This document shows positions 35,953 to 45,317 of a DNA stretch of 64,000 nt, piece by piece. The stretch is taken from assembly GCF_959020145.1 (NCBI RefSeq), contig NZ_CAUEQY010000002.1:114664-178663 (forward strand), in the 5' to 3' direction. Positions within the stretch are counted from its first letter, which is position 1. Every line of letters begins with the position of its first letter. The position numbers and the translations under genes were made by a program. Origin of the DNA: an uncultured Bifidobacterium sp. (GTDB lineage: Bacteria; Actinomycetota; Actinomycetes; Actinomycetales; Bifidobacteriaceae). The notes beneath the pieces were generated by a model. It was not told the origin of the DNA. It searched no databases and saw nothing but the letters and a program-made list of their open reading frames with translations.

Positions 35953-37986
35953 ATGGCTGAACAGACCATCTCCATCACACTCAACGGCGAAAAGAAGGAG
36001 GTGGCGGCAGACCAGACCGGCGTCCAGCTCTTCTCCGACGACAAGAACATCATCGCGGTGCGTTTGAACGGCGAACCCCGCGATCTCTATACCGAGCTGC
36101 ACGACGGCGACGTTGTGGAACCCATCGCGCTCGATAGCGAGGACGGTGTGGCCATCATGCGCCATTCCGCAACCCATGTCATGGCCCAGGCCGTGCAGGA
36201 GATTCGCCCTGACGCCAAGCTTGGTGTTGGACCGGTCATCAAAGACGGCTTCTACTACGATTTCGATGTCGAGACCCCTTTCACTCCGGAGGACCTCAAG
36301 GAAATCGAAAAGCGCATGCAGCGCATTATCAAGTCCTCCCAGTCCTTCCGCCGCCGCGTGGTGACCGAGGAAGAGGCTCTTGCCGAGGAAGCCGACCAGC
36401 CCTACAAGCTTGAACTTATCAAGGATAAGGAAGCGCATCTTGACCCGGAAGCCGCCACCGAAATCAGCGGCAAGGAACTGAGCTTCTACGATAACGTCGA
36501 CCGTGAAGGCAATGTGGTTTGGAAGGACCTGTGCCGTGGTCCGCACCTGCCGAACACCCGTTACATCAAGGCGTTCAAGATAGAGCGTTCCGCCGCCGCA
36601 TACTGGCGCGGCAGCGAGGCCAATCCGATGCTGCAGCGCATTTACGGCGCCGCCTTCGCCACCAAGGAGGACCTGAAGGCATACCAGACCCGTCTGGAGG
36701 AGGCCGCCAAGCGCGACCACCGCAAGCTCGGCGCGGAAATGGACCTGTTCTCCTTCCCGGATGAGATCGGTCCGGGCCTTGCCGTCTTCCATCCGAAGGG
36801 CGCGGCCGTCATCAACGCCATGGAGGACTACTCCCGTGAGATGCACCGCAAGCACCACTACAGCTTCGTGCAGACCCCGCACATCACCAAGGGCGGCCTG
36901 TATGAGACCTCCGGCCACCTGCAGTGGTACAAGGACAGCATGTATCCGCCGATGCGTCTGGACGAGGAGAAGGACGAGAACGGCAACGTCATCAAGCAAG
37001 GCTTCGATTACTACCTGAAGCCGATGAACTGCCCGATGCACAACCTGATCTTCAAGTCCCGCCAGCGTTCCTACCGTGAGCTGCCGCTGCGCCTGTTCGA
37101 ATTCGGCACCGTGTACCGTTATGAGAAGTCCGGCGAAGTGCATGGCCTGACCCGCGTGCGCGGCTTGACTCAGGATGATTCCCACATCTACTGCACCCGC
37201 GAGCAGATGAAGGACGAGCTTAAGAGCCTGCTTACCTTCGTGCTCGGCCTGTTGAAGGACTTCGGTCTGGATGACTTCTATCTGGAGCTGTCCACCAAGG
37301 ATCCGCACAAGTACGTCGGTTCCGACGAGATTTGGGAGGAAGCCACCAACACGCTGGCCGAGGTCGCCAAGGAATCCGGTTTGGACTTGGTCGACGATCC
37401 GTGCGGCGCAGCCTTCTACGGTCCGAAGATCTCCGTGCAGGCCCGTGACGCCATCGGACGTACCTGGCAGGTGTCCACCATCCAGCTCGACTTCAACCTT
37501 CCGGAACGTTTCAAGCTCGAATACATCGCCGCCGATGGCACGCACCAGCGTCCGGTGATGATCCACCGCGCGCTGTTCGGCTCCATCGAACGCTTCTTCG
37601 CGGTGCTGCTTGAGCATTACGCGGGCGCCTTCCCGGCGTGGCTCGCCCCGGTCCAGGTGCTTGGCGTGCCGGTCGCGGACGAGTTCGCCCCGCACCTGCA
37701 GAAGTTCATCGCCAGCTTGGAAGAGGAGACCGTCCGTTGCGAGATCGACCTGTCCGACGATCGCTTCGGCAAGAAGATCCGCAACGCATCCAAGTCCAAG
37801 GCGCCGTTCATCCTCATCGTCGGCGAAGAGGATATGAACAACAACGCGGTCAGCTTCCGCTTCCGCGACGGCAGCCAGTTGAACGGCGTGCCGGTCGATG
37901 AGGCGAAGGCGAACATTCTGGCCGTAATCAAGAAGCGCGTCCAGGTCAACACCGCAGACGACTTCAAGGCCGCCCTCGCCGACTGA
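35953..37986 (+). CDS. thrS: Threonyl-tRNA synthetase
   Basis: This 677-residue class II synthetase starts at ATG 35953, after AAAGGA. It has an N-terminal TGS domain (residues 1-60), an editing domain with RHSATHVMAQA and the later CRGPHLPNT, a catalytic core with the zinc Cys in MNCPMHNL, motif 2 around FEFGTVYRYEKSGEVHGLTRVRG (split across residues ~365-390), motif 3 near RPVMIHRALFGSIERF, and a C-terminal anticodon-binding domain. In mycobacteria thrS also lies near pgsA1, yebC and ruvCAB. Confidence 0.98.
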   Translation: MAEQTISITLNGEKKEVAADQTGVQLFSDDKNIIAVRLNGEPRDLYTELHDGDVVEPIALDSEDGVAIMRHSATHVMAQAVQEIRPDAKLGVGPVIKDGFYYDFDVETPFTPEDLKEIEKRMQRIIKSSQSFRRRVVTEEEALAEEADQPYKLELIKDKEAHLDPEAATEISGKELSFYDNVDREGNVVWKDLCRGPHLPNTRYIKAFKIERSAAAYWRGSEANPMLQRIYGAAFATKEDLKAYQTRLEEAAKRDHRKLGAEMDLFSFPDEIGPGLAVFHPKGAAVINAMEDYSREMHRKHHYSFVQTPHITKGGLYETSGHLQWYKDSMYPPMRLDEEKDENGNVIKQGFDYYLKPMNCPMHNLIFKSRQRSYRELPLRLFEFGTVYRYEKSGEVHGLTRVRGLTQDDSHIYCTREQMKDELKSLLTFVLGLLKDFGLDDFYLELSTKDPHKYVGSDEIWEEATNTLAEVAKESGLDLVDDPCGAAFYGPKISVQARDAIGRTWQVSTIQLDFNLPERFKLEYIAADGTHQRPVMIHRALFGSIERFFAVLLEHYAGAFPAWLAPVQVLGVPVADEFAPHLQKFIASLEEETVRCEIDLSDDRFGKKIRNASKSKAPFILIVGEEDMNNNAVSFRFRDGSQLNGVPVDEAKANILAVIKKRVQVNTADDFKAALAD

Positions 37987-38028
37987 GCGAGACCGGTGAC
38001 AACAAGTCGCACGCGACCATGAACCGTG

Positions 38029-38080
38029 AAACGGCGCACGAATCTCGACAAGAGGTTTGTGCGCCGTTTCTCATTTTCTC
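38029..38080 (+). terminator. Stem-loop terminator after thrS
   Basis: An 11-bp perfect stem AAACGGCGCAC/GTGCGCCGTTT has a ~19-base loop and is followed by CTCATTTTCTC. The T-tract is interrupted. Confidence 0.65.
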
Positions 38081-38099
38081 ATCGAGAAGGAAGTAACAC

Positions 38100-38762
38100 A
38101 TGCTTGAGCATCTTCGTGCGCCGTTCAAAAAACTCATCGAGCCAATAGCCAAAGCGTTGATCGCCATAGGACTGACCGCCAATGCGGTGACGGTGATTGG
38201 TGCTGTCGGCACCATCGTCGTGGCCATCGCCACCGGTGTGACCGGATGGCTATTTGGGGGAGCGGTTGTTCTGACTCTGCTTGTGCTTGCCGATTCGTTG
38301 GATGGCTCGATCGCCGCGCTTACCACGGGTGGGACCGAATTCGGGGCTTTTCTCGACTCCACGCTCGATCGCATCGCTGATTGGGCGATGCTCGTAGGCG
38401 TGATCATCTTCTTTCTTATGCATCGTGACTGGTGGCATACGGCCATCGACAACACGCCTGACTATACGAGCATGATCGGTATCGCCGCCGCCGCGGTGGC
38501 CGTGATGACATCGTTCGTCACTTCATATGCCCGTGCTCGTGCCGAATCAGTCGGCTATGAGGTGAAAAACGGCATCGCCACTCGTGCCGATCGCTTGACC
38601 ATCATTCTGGTGGGCATGGCCATCACCGGATTGACGCGTCAGGGATTGTGGCTCGCCATCGCCATGATACTGTTGGCCGGATTGGGATTAGTCACCGTAT
38701 TCCAACGCATCTTCGAAGCCAAGCGCCAAATGGTCATAGGGGAGAAAACATATCGGCGGTAG
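38100..38762 (+). CDS. pgsA1: CDP-alcohol phosphatidyltransferase (PIP synthase-like) with altered signature
   Basis: This 220-residue membrane protein has about six helices. Position after thrS and before yebC matches mycobacterial pgsA1, which makes phosphatidylinositol phosphate from CDP-DAG and inositol phosphate. The signature reads D-SL-DG-SI-AA-x8-G-x3-D-x3-D: all four metal-binding Asp are kept, but the Arg of the usual AR pair is Ala. The substrate assignment is by position only. Shine-Dalgarno AAGGAAG precedes the ATG. The mycobacterial acyltransferase and pimA genes that usually follow are missing here. Confidence 0.82.
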   Translation: MLEHLRAPFKKLIEPIAKALIAIGLTANAVTVIGAVGTIVVAIATGVTGWLFGGAVVLTLLVLADSLDGSIAALTTGGTEFGAFLDSTLDRIADWAMLVGVIIFFLMHRDWWHTAIDNTPDYTSMIGIAAAAVAVMTSFVTSYARARAESVGYEVKNGIATRADRLTIILVGMAITGLTRQGLWLAIAMILLAGLGLVTVFQRIFEAKRQMVIGEKTYRR

Positions 38763-38892
38763 TCACAGCCGGGGGCAGACCCCATCCAAAAGTTCGAAAA
38801 GCGAAATGCCACAGGTTCGTATTCGGCATTTTGTCGGCGAACCGCTTTAGAATCATTTCGTTTGAAACATCCGCAACCTGCCTAGGAGCATT

Positions 38893-39648
38893 ATGTCAGG
38901 TCATTCCAAGTGGGCGACCACCAAGCACAAGAAGGCCGCCATCGACGCGAAGCGCGGCAAGCTGTTCGCCAAGCTGATCAAGAACATCGAGATCGCAGCA
39001 CGTATGGGTGGCGGCGATCCCGACGGCAACCCGTCCCTGTATGACGCCATCTACAAGGCCAAGAAGGCCTCCATGCCGGCCGACAACATCAAGCGCGCCG
39101 TCAAGCGTGGTTCCGGTGAGGAAGCCGGCGGCGCCAACTATGAAGACATCGTGTACGAGGGTTACGCCCCGGCAGGTGTTGGCCTGATCATCGAATGCCT
39201 CACCGACAACCGCAACCGTGCGGCTGCCGACGTGCGTTCCACCCTGACCAAGGGCAATGGCTCCCTGGCCACCACTGGTTCCGTGAGCTTCAACTTCGAA
39301 CGCAAGGGACAGATCGTTGTTCCGGCCGAAGGCGTTGACCTCGACAACCTGTTCGAGAAGGCCGCCGAAGCCGGTGCCGAAGACGTGACCGACGATGGTG
39401 AGGTATTCACCGTCATCACCGATCCGTCCGACATGATCGACGTGCGCAAGGCTCTCCAGGACGCCGGTTTCGATTACGATTCCGCTGATCTGGTCATGAT
39501 GCCGAAGAACGAGGTCGAGCTGAGCCTTGAGGATGCCCAGAAGGTCTCCAAGCTCATCGACAACCTCGATGATCTGGACGATGTCCAGAACATCTACTCC
39601 AACTGGACCGCCTCCGACGAGGTCATGGCCCAGCTTGACGAGGAGTAA
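38893..39648 (+). CDS. yebC: YebC/TACO1-family protein
   Basis: This 251-residue protein opens SGHSKWATTKHKKAAIDAKRGKLF and has YDAIYKAKKASMPADNIKRAVKRG and YEDIVYEGYAPAGVGL, all diagnostic for YebC. Members bind translating ribosomes or act as transcriptional regulators; which applies here is not clear. The gene is immediately upstream of ruvCAB, its usual position. ruvC follows after 6 bases. Confidence 0.96.
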   Translation: MSGHSKWATTKHKKAAIDAKRGKLFAKLIKNIEIAARMGGGDPDGNPSLYDAIYKAKKASMPADNIKRAVKRGSGEEAGGANYEDIVYEGYAPAGVGLIIECLTDNRNRAAADVRSTLTKGNGSLATTGSVSFNFERKGQIVVPAEGVDLDNLFEKAAEAGAEDVTDDGEVFTVITDPSDMIDVRKALQDAGFDYDSADLVMMPKNEVELSLEDAQKVSKLIDNLDDLDDVQNIYSNWTASDEVMAQLDEE

Positions 39649-39654
39649 TCCAGC

Positions 39655-40236
39655 GTGATTATTCTTGGCGTCGACCCCGGGCTGACTCGCTGCGGGGTCG
39701 GCGTGATTGAAGCCGGCGCATACCGCCGGCTTTCTTTTATCCACGTGGATGTGGTGCGTTCCGATCCAAAAACCTCCCAGGATCTGCGTCTGCTGGCCAT
39801 CTACAACGGCTTGGTGGAAAAAATCGAACGATTTGCTCCCGATGCGGTGTCCATCGAACGAGTGTTCGCGCAAGAAAACCGTAACACGGTGCTGGGAACC
39901 GCACAGGCGGCAGGGTTGGCGATGCTCGCTGCGGCGCAACGCGGCATTCCTGTAGCGTTGCATACGCCGACGGAATCAAAGCTTGCAATCACCGGCAACG
40001 GCAAAGCAGAGAAAATCCAGATGGAACGTATGGTGGCGCGGATATTGGGATTGAACACGCTGCCAAAGCCGGCTGATGCGGCTGACGCGCTGGCTATTGC
40101 GATTTGTCACGCGTTGCGTCCGGCTGGTGCGCTGCAAGGCGGCGAACGCGAACAGCATCTCACGGCGGCGCAACGACAGTGGGCGCAGGCTTCGCAAAAA
40201 GCAGCGCGCAGACAAGGCGTCCGCAGAGGCATGTAA
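39655..40236 (+). CDS. ruvC: Holliday junction endonuclease RuvC
   Basis: This 193-residue RNase H-fold resolvase starts at GTG 39655, with GAGGAG inside the yebC 3' end. Catalytic acids are in ILGVDPGLTRCG (Asp7), SIERVFAQEN (Glu near 67) and the C-terminal ADAADALAIA. The last ~35 residues are a basic Gln/Arg tail. It forms the RuvABC resolvasome with the next two genes. Confidence 0.97.
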   Translation: MIILGVDPGLTRCGVGVIEAGAYRRLSFIHVDVVRSDPKTSQDLRLLAIYNGLVEKIERFAPDAVSIERVFAQENRNTVLGTAQAAGLAMLAAAQRGIPVALHTPTESKLAITGNGKAEKIQMERMVARILGLNTLPKPADAADALAIAICHALRPAGALQGGEREQHLTAAQRQWAQASQKAARRQGVRRGM

Positions 40237-40283
40237 GCTGTATCGAACAGATGTTCTAGACCTGTGCGAAGGAGACGTCCATA

Positions 40284-40901
40284 ATGATTGGCATGCTACG
40301 TGGCCATGTGGAGTCGGTAGACGCCGTATCGGCCATTATCGAGGTCGGGGGAGTCGGCTACGAGGTCAGGATGCCATCCGCCGACTTGGCTTCCATGCAC
40401 GCCGGCCAGGAAATCAAGGTCTACACTTCGTTGAATGTGTCCCAGGACGCCATCACTTTATTCGGCTTCGGCACGCTGGCCTCGAAACGCATGTTCCTGC
40501 AATTGCAGAAGGTCAGTGGCATCGGACCGAAAGTCGCGCTATCGTTGCTGTCCACTTTGCCTCCCGATCGACTTGCGAGGGCTGTGGCGGATGGTGATGC
40601 CACTGCGTTGGCCAAGGCTCCGGGATTAGGCAAGAAAGGCGCGCAGAAAATCATCCTCGAACTGAAAGGTTCCATTGATCTGAGCCAGATCGAGGGTTCT
40701 TCCGCAACCGCTTCGACTCCTGAAGACACTGGGGCCGAACAGGTCGTCGAAGGTCTGATGTCTTTGGGATGGCACCAGCAGGACGCTGTCCATGCGGTGC
40801 AGACGGTCTGCGCCGATAATCAAATCGAGACGCCGTTGAACGCCGAGGATGTTCCACGCGTGCTGAAGCTCGCGCTGACATCGTTGGATAGAGGTAGATG
40901 A
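40284..40901 (+). CDS. ruvA: Holliday junction helicase subunit RuvA
   Basis: This 205-residue junction-binding protein has an OB fold at the start (MIGMLRGHVESVDA), two helix-hairpin-helix motifs (LQKVSGIGPKVAL and APGLGKKGAQKIILEL), and a C-terminal RuvB-binding domain ending with GLMSLGWHQQDAV. AAGGAGA precedes ATG 40284. Its stop overlaps the ruvB start (ATGA). Confidence 0.97.
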   Translation: MIGMLRGHVESVDAVSAIIEVGGVGYEVRMPSADLASMHAGQEIKVYTSLNVSQDAITLFGFGTLASKRMFLQLQKVSGIGPKVALSLLSTLPPDRLARAVADGDATALAKAPGLGKKGAQKIILELKGSIDLSQIEGSSATASTPEDTGAEQVVEGLMSLGWHQQDAVHAVQTVCADNQIETPLNAEDVPRVLKLALTSLDRGR

Positions 40902-41986
40902 AACGGACCATTATGACGAACACTGATACATTCGAACAGCCGAACACCGGGGCGAACGAGGAATCCCTCCGTATGGTTTCCGCCGCACCCGTCGGCAACG
41001 AACCGGTCAGCGACGAGGAGCTTCGTCCTCATATCCTTGAGGGATTCATCGGACAGCCAAGACTCAAAGCGCAGTTGCAGCTTTTCCTCGATGCTGCTCG
41101 AAAACGTGACGTTCCTCCGGACCATATCCTGCTTGCGGGGCCTCCGGGACTTGGCAAAACCACTTTGGCCATGATTGTGGCCAATGAATTGGAAGTTCCA
41201 ATCCGCGTCACTTCCGGTCCCGCCATCCAACATGCTGGTGATTTGGCTTCGATTCTGAGTTCGCTGGACGCCGGCGAGGTGCTCTTTATCGATGAGATCC
41301 ACCGTCTGCCCCGTGCCGCCGAGGAACTGCTGTACATCGCCATGGAGGATTTCCGTGTTGATGTGATGGTCGGCAAAGGCCCTGGAGCTTCATCCATTCC
41401 GCTGACATTGCCTCGGTTTACGGTTATCGGTGCCACCACGCGAGAGGGCATGCTTCCCTCGCCGCTGCGTGCGCGGTTCGGTTTCACGGCGCATCTGGAT
41501 TTCTACCCGCATGAGGAGCTTGAAAAGCTGATTGAGCGTTCCTCCGCAGTGTTGGGAATCCAGTTGGAGGACGGGGCCGCTCGCCAACTGGCCATGCGTT
41601 CCCGCGGCACGCCGAGAATTGCCAACCGCCTGCTTCGTCGTGTTAGGGATTGGGCCATCGTGCACGATCTCGAATCGGTGCGTCCCGATGATGTCAAGGA
41701 GGCGTTGGCGCTTTATCAGATCGATACCGAAGGTCTTGACCGTCTGGATATAGCAGTGCTTAAGGCCATCGTCACCAATTTCAACGGAGGCCCCGTCGGC
41801 TTGAACAATCTGGCGGCCATGGTGGGCGAGGAGTCGGAAACGGTGGAAACGGTATGCGAACCGTATCTGGTACGTGAGGGCTTCCTCATCCGCACGCCGA
41901 AAGGCCGCGTGGCCACGCGCAAGGCATGGGAGCATCTTGGTATTACTCCCGACGAATCCGCATATGATGTCAATAAGATGTCATAG
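40898..41986 (+). CDS. ruvB: Holliday junction helicase motor RuvB
   Basis: This 362-residue AAA+ ATPase has Walker A (GPPGLGKTTLA), Walker B (VLFIDEIHRL), sensor 1 (VIGATTREGML) and the arginine finger region (SPLRARFGF). The C-terminal winged helix contains TPKGRVATRKAWEHLG. ATG 40898 overlaps the ruvA stop, giving translational coupling. The N-terminal ~40 residues are a variable extension. Confidence 0.98.
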   Translation: MKRTIMTNTDTFEQPNTGANEESLRMVSAAPVGNEPVSDEELRPHILEGFIGQPRLKAQLQLFLDAARKRDVPPDHILLAGPPGLGKTTLAMIVANELEVPIRVTSGPAIQHAGDLASILSSLDAGEVLFIDEIHRLPRAAEELLYIAMEDFRVDVMVGKGPGASSIPLTLPRFTVIGATTREGMLPSPLRARFGFTAHLDFYPHEELEKLIERSSAVLGIQLEDGAARQLAMRSRGTPRIANRLLRRVRDWAIVHDLESVRPDDVKEALALYQIDTEGLDRLDIAVLKAIVTNFNGGPVGLNNLAAMVGEESETVETVCEPYLVREGFLIRTPKGRVATRKAWEHLGITPDESAYDVNKMS

Positions 41987-42042
41987 ACTTCACATCTTGA
42001 GTAATGTGTTCCGGTTGAGACCCTGACTCCGAGGAGTTTATT

Positions 42043-42456
42043 TTGGATATCCTTTTTCTCGTTGTTCTTATCGTTGTAATGTTCGGCATGATGTTCTGGC
42101 AGTCCAAGAAAGCCAAGCAGCAGCAAGCTGAACGTCAGGATTTCCGTTCTAATCTGCAGCCCGGCACTGAAGTGATCACCATCGGTGGCATCATCGGCAA
42201 GGTCGTTTCCGTCGATACGGAATACGAGGAGATCGTCGTTGATTCCGAAGGATCGCAACTGCGTTTCGGCTTCAACGCCATCAGCCGTGAATATGTCCGT
42301 CCGGCATACGTGCATGATGATGAGGTCGATGAGAACGGCAATCCGCTATCCAAGGAAGACGAGCCCGACCAGAAGCCTATCGTCGACGCGACTGAAGAGC
42401 CCGTACAGGATGCCGATGTTATTCAGCAGCCCATTGACGAGCAGAAGAACGATTGA
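42043..42456 (+). CDS. yajC: Preprotein translocase accessory subunit YajC
   Basis: This 137-residue protein has a single N-terminal membrane helix, then KKAKQQQAERQDFRSNLQPG and a VITIGGIIGKVVSVDTE core typical of YajC, with an acidic C-terminal tail. Start is TTG 42043 behind GAGGAG. In most Actinobacteria secD and secF follow yajC; here a terminator and apt follow instead. Confidence 0.93.
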   Translation: MDILFLVVLIVVMFGMMFWQSKKAKQQQAERQDFRSNLQPGTEVITIGGIIGKVVSVDTEYEEIVVDSEGSQLRFGFNAISREYVRPAYVHDDEVDENGNPLSKEDEPDQKPIVDATEEPVQDADVIQQPIDEQKND

Positions 42457-42474
42457 TTTCTTTGATTTTTAGAT

Positions 42475-42513
42475 GGCGAAAATCTCATTTTTGAGGTTTT
42501 CGCCGTTCTTTTT
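42475..42513 (+). terminator. Rho-independent terminator after yajC
   Basis: A 13-bp stem GGCGAAAATCTCA/TGAGGTTTTCGCC with a TTTT loop is followed by GTTCTTTTT. Confidence 0.9.
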
Positions 42514-42571
42514 CGCACGGGAAACCTATAATTCAAAGTGCCGTAAACCAAGGTAGAAGGAAACCACTGTC

Positions 42572-43153
42572 ATGGCAGCATCGGATATCGCCGTTTCGGG
42601 CTTGAACAAAGTTGGAGCCGAAGACGCAGCATATCTTGTATCGAAAATACGTACTATTCCGGGCTTTCCGAAGGAGGGCATCCTATTCCGCGATTTCATG
42701 CCGGTGTTGGCTGATGCGCGCGCGTTCGGTATTTTGATGGGGGCCCTTGAAGCGGCATTGCCAGTAGACGTCGATGATTTCGACATGGTCGCCGGCCTTG
42801 AAGCCCGTGGATTCCTGTTCGGTCCAGCGTTGGCCGCCCGTCTCGGAAAGGGGTTTATCGCGGTCCGTAAAGCCGGCAAATTGCCTCCAGAAACCATGTC
42901 GCAAAGCTATGACCTCGAATATGGTCAGGCGTCAATGGAAATCGAAACCAACGTTGTCCATGAGGGAGTGCGCGTATTGATCGTCGACGATCTGATCGCC
43001 ACCGGTGGAACCGCCAATGCGGCGCGTAGCCTCATCGAGAAGTGCGGAGGCGTCGTTGCTGGATTCAGCTTCGTCATGGAACTTACCGGTATTGACGGCA
43101 TGAAATCGCTAGGCGATTATCCGACAAGCTCGCTGGTGTGCATGCCTGCCTGA
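42572..43153 (+). CDS. apt: Adenine phosphoribosyltransferase
   Basis: This 193-residue enzyme salvages adenine to AMP using PRPP. It has IRTIPGFPKEGILFRDFMP, GLEARGFLFG and the PRPP loop VLIVDDLIATGGTA near residue 135. A ~20-residue N-terminal extension precedes the usual start. AGAAGGAAA lies before ATG 42572. Confidence 0.96.
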   Translation: MAASDIAVSGLNKVGAEDAAYLVSKIRTIPGFPKEGILFRDFMPVLADARAFGILMGALEAALPVDVDDFDMVAGLEARGFLFGPALAARLGKGFIAVRKAGKLPPETMSQSYDLEYGQASMEIETNVVHEGVRVLIVDDLIATGGTANAARSLIEKCGGVVAGFSFVMELTGIDGMKSLGDYPTSSLVCMPA

Positions 43154-43204
43154 TAACTCCGTTTTCGTCAACCATTCAGAACAAACAACCAAAGGGAATG
43201 ATCC

Positions 43205-44392
43205 ATGGATCTCTATGAGTATCAAGCCAGGGAATTGCTCGAAGAACAGGGTATCCCGACTCCTAAGGCAATATTCGCCCAGAACTCCCATGAAGTCGCC
43301 GAAGCGGCCGACCAGATTGGATATCCCAATGTGATTAAGGCGCAGGTGAAGATTGGACACCGTGGCCAGGCCGGCGGAGTCAAGCTCGCCAAGACCCGTG
43401 ACGAGTCCATTCTCGCGTCGGAAGACATTCTGCCGATGACCATTCACAAGCACAAGGTCAGCGGCGTGCTGGTGGCCGAGGCGAAGAACATCCTTCACGA
43501 GTATTACGTCTCCATCTCAGTGGACCGATCCTCTCGTGATTTCGACGTGCTCGCCACTGCGAATGGCGGTACTGAGGTTGAGGAAATCGCCAAAGAGCAT
43601 CCGGAATCCGTGAAGCGTCTGCATATCGATGCTCTTGACGATTTCGATTTGGAAGCGGCCACCAAGATGGCTGAAAGCATCGGCTTCTATCATGCCGATG
43701 TTGATCAGGCCGCGCAGATTCTGCTGAAAATGTGGCGTTGCTTCAAGGAGAACGACGCCACGCTTGTGGAAATCAACCCGCTTGCAAAAATCGGCGATCC
43801 GGATGACGAATCTTCCAAGTCGTTGTGCGCGCTGGACGCCAAGATCTCCCTTGATGACAATGCATCGTTCCGCCATGATGGTTGGAAACGTTTCACCGAT
43901 CCGATTCATGTCGATCCATATGAGCAAAAAGCCCGCGAACATGGACTGCATTATGTGCATCTCAAGGGTTCCGTCGGTGTGATCGGCAATGGTGCGGGAC
44001 TCGTCATGAGCTCTCTTGACGCGGTGTCAGGCGCAGGCGAGGATCAGGGCACGAATGTCAAGCCCGCAAACTTCCTCGACATCGGCGGAGGCGCTTCCGC
44101 CGAAGTGATGTCGAATAGTCTTGAAATCGTGCTGTCCGACCCGCAGGTCGAATCCGTGCTCATCAATGTGTACGGTGGCATCACCTCGTGTGAACAGGTC
44201 GCGAAGGGCATTCTCGAGGCGCTTGACGAACTTGGCAGCAGCAAGCCTATCGTCGTGCGATTCGATGGCAATGCGGCGGCGGAAGGTCTGAACATTTTGG
44301 CCCAAGCCGGCCGCGCCAACCTGCACGTCGCTCAGACCATGGAGGAAGCCGCACAGCAGGCCGCACGTTTCGCGGCCAAGGAGGTTCGCTGA
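43205..44392 (+). CDS. sucC: Succinyl-CoA synthetase (ADP/GDP-forming) beta subunit
   Basis: This 395-residue subunit has an ATP-grasp domain (residues 1-~240; MDLYEYQARELLEEQGIP, IKAQVKIGHRGQAGGVK, VEINPLA) and a C-terminal CoA-ligase domain with LDIGGGASAEV and NVYGGITSCEQVA. Its stop is one base from sucD. In bifidobacteria with an incomplete TCA cycle it may run toward succinyl-CoA for biosynthesis (inference). Confidence 0.96.
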   Translation: MDLYEYQARELLEEQGIPTPKAIFAQNSHEVAEAADQIGYPNVIKAQVKIGHRGQAGGVKLAKTRDESILASEDILPMTIHKHKVSGVLVAEAKNILHEYYVSISVDRSSRDFDVLATANGGTEVEEIAKEHPESVKRLHIDALDDFDLEAATKMAESIGFYHADVDQAAQILLKMWRCFKENDATLVEINPLAKIGDPDDESSKSLCALDAKISLDDNASFRHDGWKRFTDPIHVDPYEQKAREHGLHYVHLKGSVGVIGNGAGLVMSSLDAVSGAGEDQGTNVKPANFLDIGGGASAEVMSNSLEIVLSDPQVESVLINVYGGITSCEQVAKGILEALDELGSSKPIVVRFDGNAAAEGLNILAQAGRANLHVAQTMEEAAQQAARFAAKEVR

Positions 44393-44393
44393 A

Positions 44394-45317
44394 ATGACGC
44401 TTTTCATTGAAGATGGCGCTCCGGTCATCGTCCAGGGCATGACCGGGCATCAGGGCATGACCCACACGGCCCGCATGCTCAAGGCCGGCACCAACATCGT
44501 CGGTGGCGTGAACGCCCGCAAGGCTGGGCTGGACGTCACCTTCCCTGAAGCCAAAAATGGCGAGGACGCCACCATTCACGTGTTCGCCAACTGCTCTGAA
44601 GCCATCGAAGCCACTGGAGCCAAAGCAAGCGTCGTGTTCGTGCCGCCGCGCTTCGCCAAGGACGCCGTCGTTGAGGCCATTGAAGCCGGCATCGAACTGA
44701 TTGTCGTCATCACCGAAGGCATTCCGGTGGCGGACAGCGCGTATTTCGTCGAGTTGGCCTTGCGTAAGGGCGTGCGCATCGTTGGGCCGAATTGTCCTGG
44801 TCTGTTGACGCTGCCATCTTCTAAGGACGCCAAGGGCTGCAACCTCGGCATTATTCCAGATGGCATCGTGTCCCGCGGCCCGTTGGGTTTGGTGTCCAAG
44901 TCCGGAACGTTGACCTATCAGCTGATGGGGGAGCTGTCTGACATCGGTTTCACCGCATGCCTTGGCGCGGGCGGTGATCCGATCGTCGGCACGACCTTGC
45001 AGGAGGCTTTGGAAGCCTTTGAGAACGATGAAGCCACCAAAGCCGTTGTCATGATCGGCGAAATCGGTGGCAGCGCCGAACAGGACGCTGCCAAGTGGGC
45101 TTCCGAACATATGACCAAGCCCGTCGTGGCCTACATCGCGGGATTCACCGCGCCGGAAGGCAAGCAGATGGGCCATGCCGGCGCCATCGTTTCCGGCGGC
45201 AAGGGCACCGCGCAGGATAAGAAAGAAGCCCTTGAGGCCGTTGGCATCCGTGTCGGTCGTACTCCCGGACAGACCGCTGAAATCATGCGAGAGGTGCTCG
45301 CTTCCCAATCGCTATGA
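44394..45317 (+). CDS. sucD: Succinyl-CoA synthetase alpha subunit
   Basis: This 307-residue subunit carries the CoA-binding Rossmann domain (VIVQGMTGHQGMTHTARML) and the phosphohistidine in GKQMGHAGAIVSGG near residue 262. VVGPNCPGLLT-like and KSGTLTYQL blocks also match. It pairs with sucC directly upstream. The stop overlaps the next start by 4 bases (ATGA). Confidence 0.96.
   Translation: MTLFIEDGAPVIVQGMTGHQGMTHTARMLKAGTNIVGGVNARKAGLDVTFPEAKNGEDATIHVFANCSEAIEATGAKASVVFVPPRFAKDAVVEAIEAGIELIVVITEGIPVADSAYFVELALRKGVRIVGPNCPGLLTLPSSKDAKGCNLGIIPDGIVSRGPLGLVSKSGTLTYQLMGELSDIGFTACLGAGGDPIVGTTLQEALEAFENDEATKAVVMIGEIGGSAEQDAAKWASEHMTKPVVAYIAGFTAPEGKQMGHAGAIVSGGKGTAQDKKEALEAVGIRVGRTPGQTAEIMREVLASQSL

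Noticed and set aside
35887..37695. Minus-strand open frame antisense to thrS
   Set aside because: Shadow of thrS codon bias; thrS has all family motifs.
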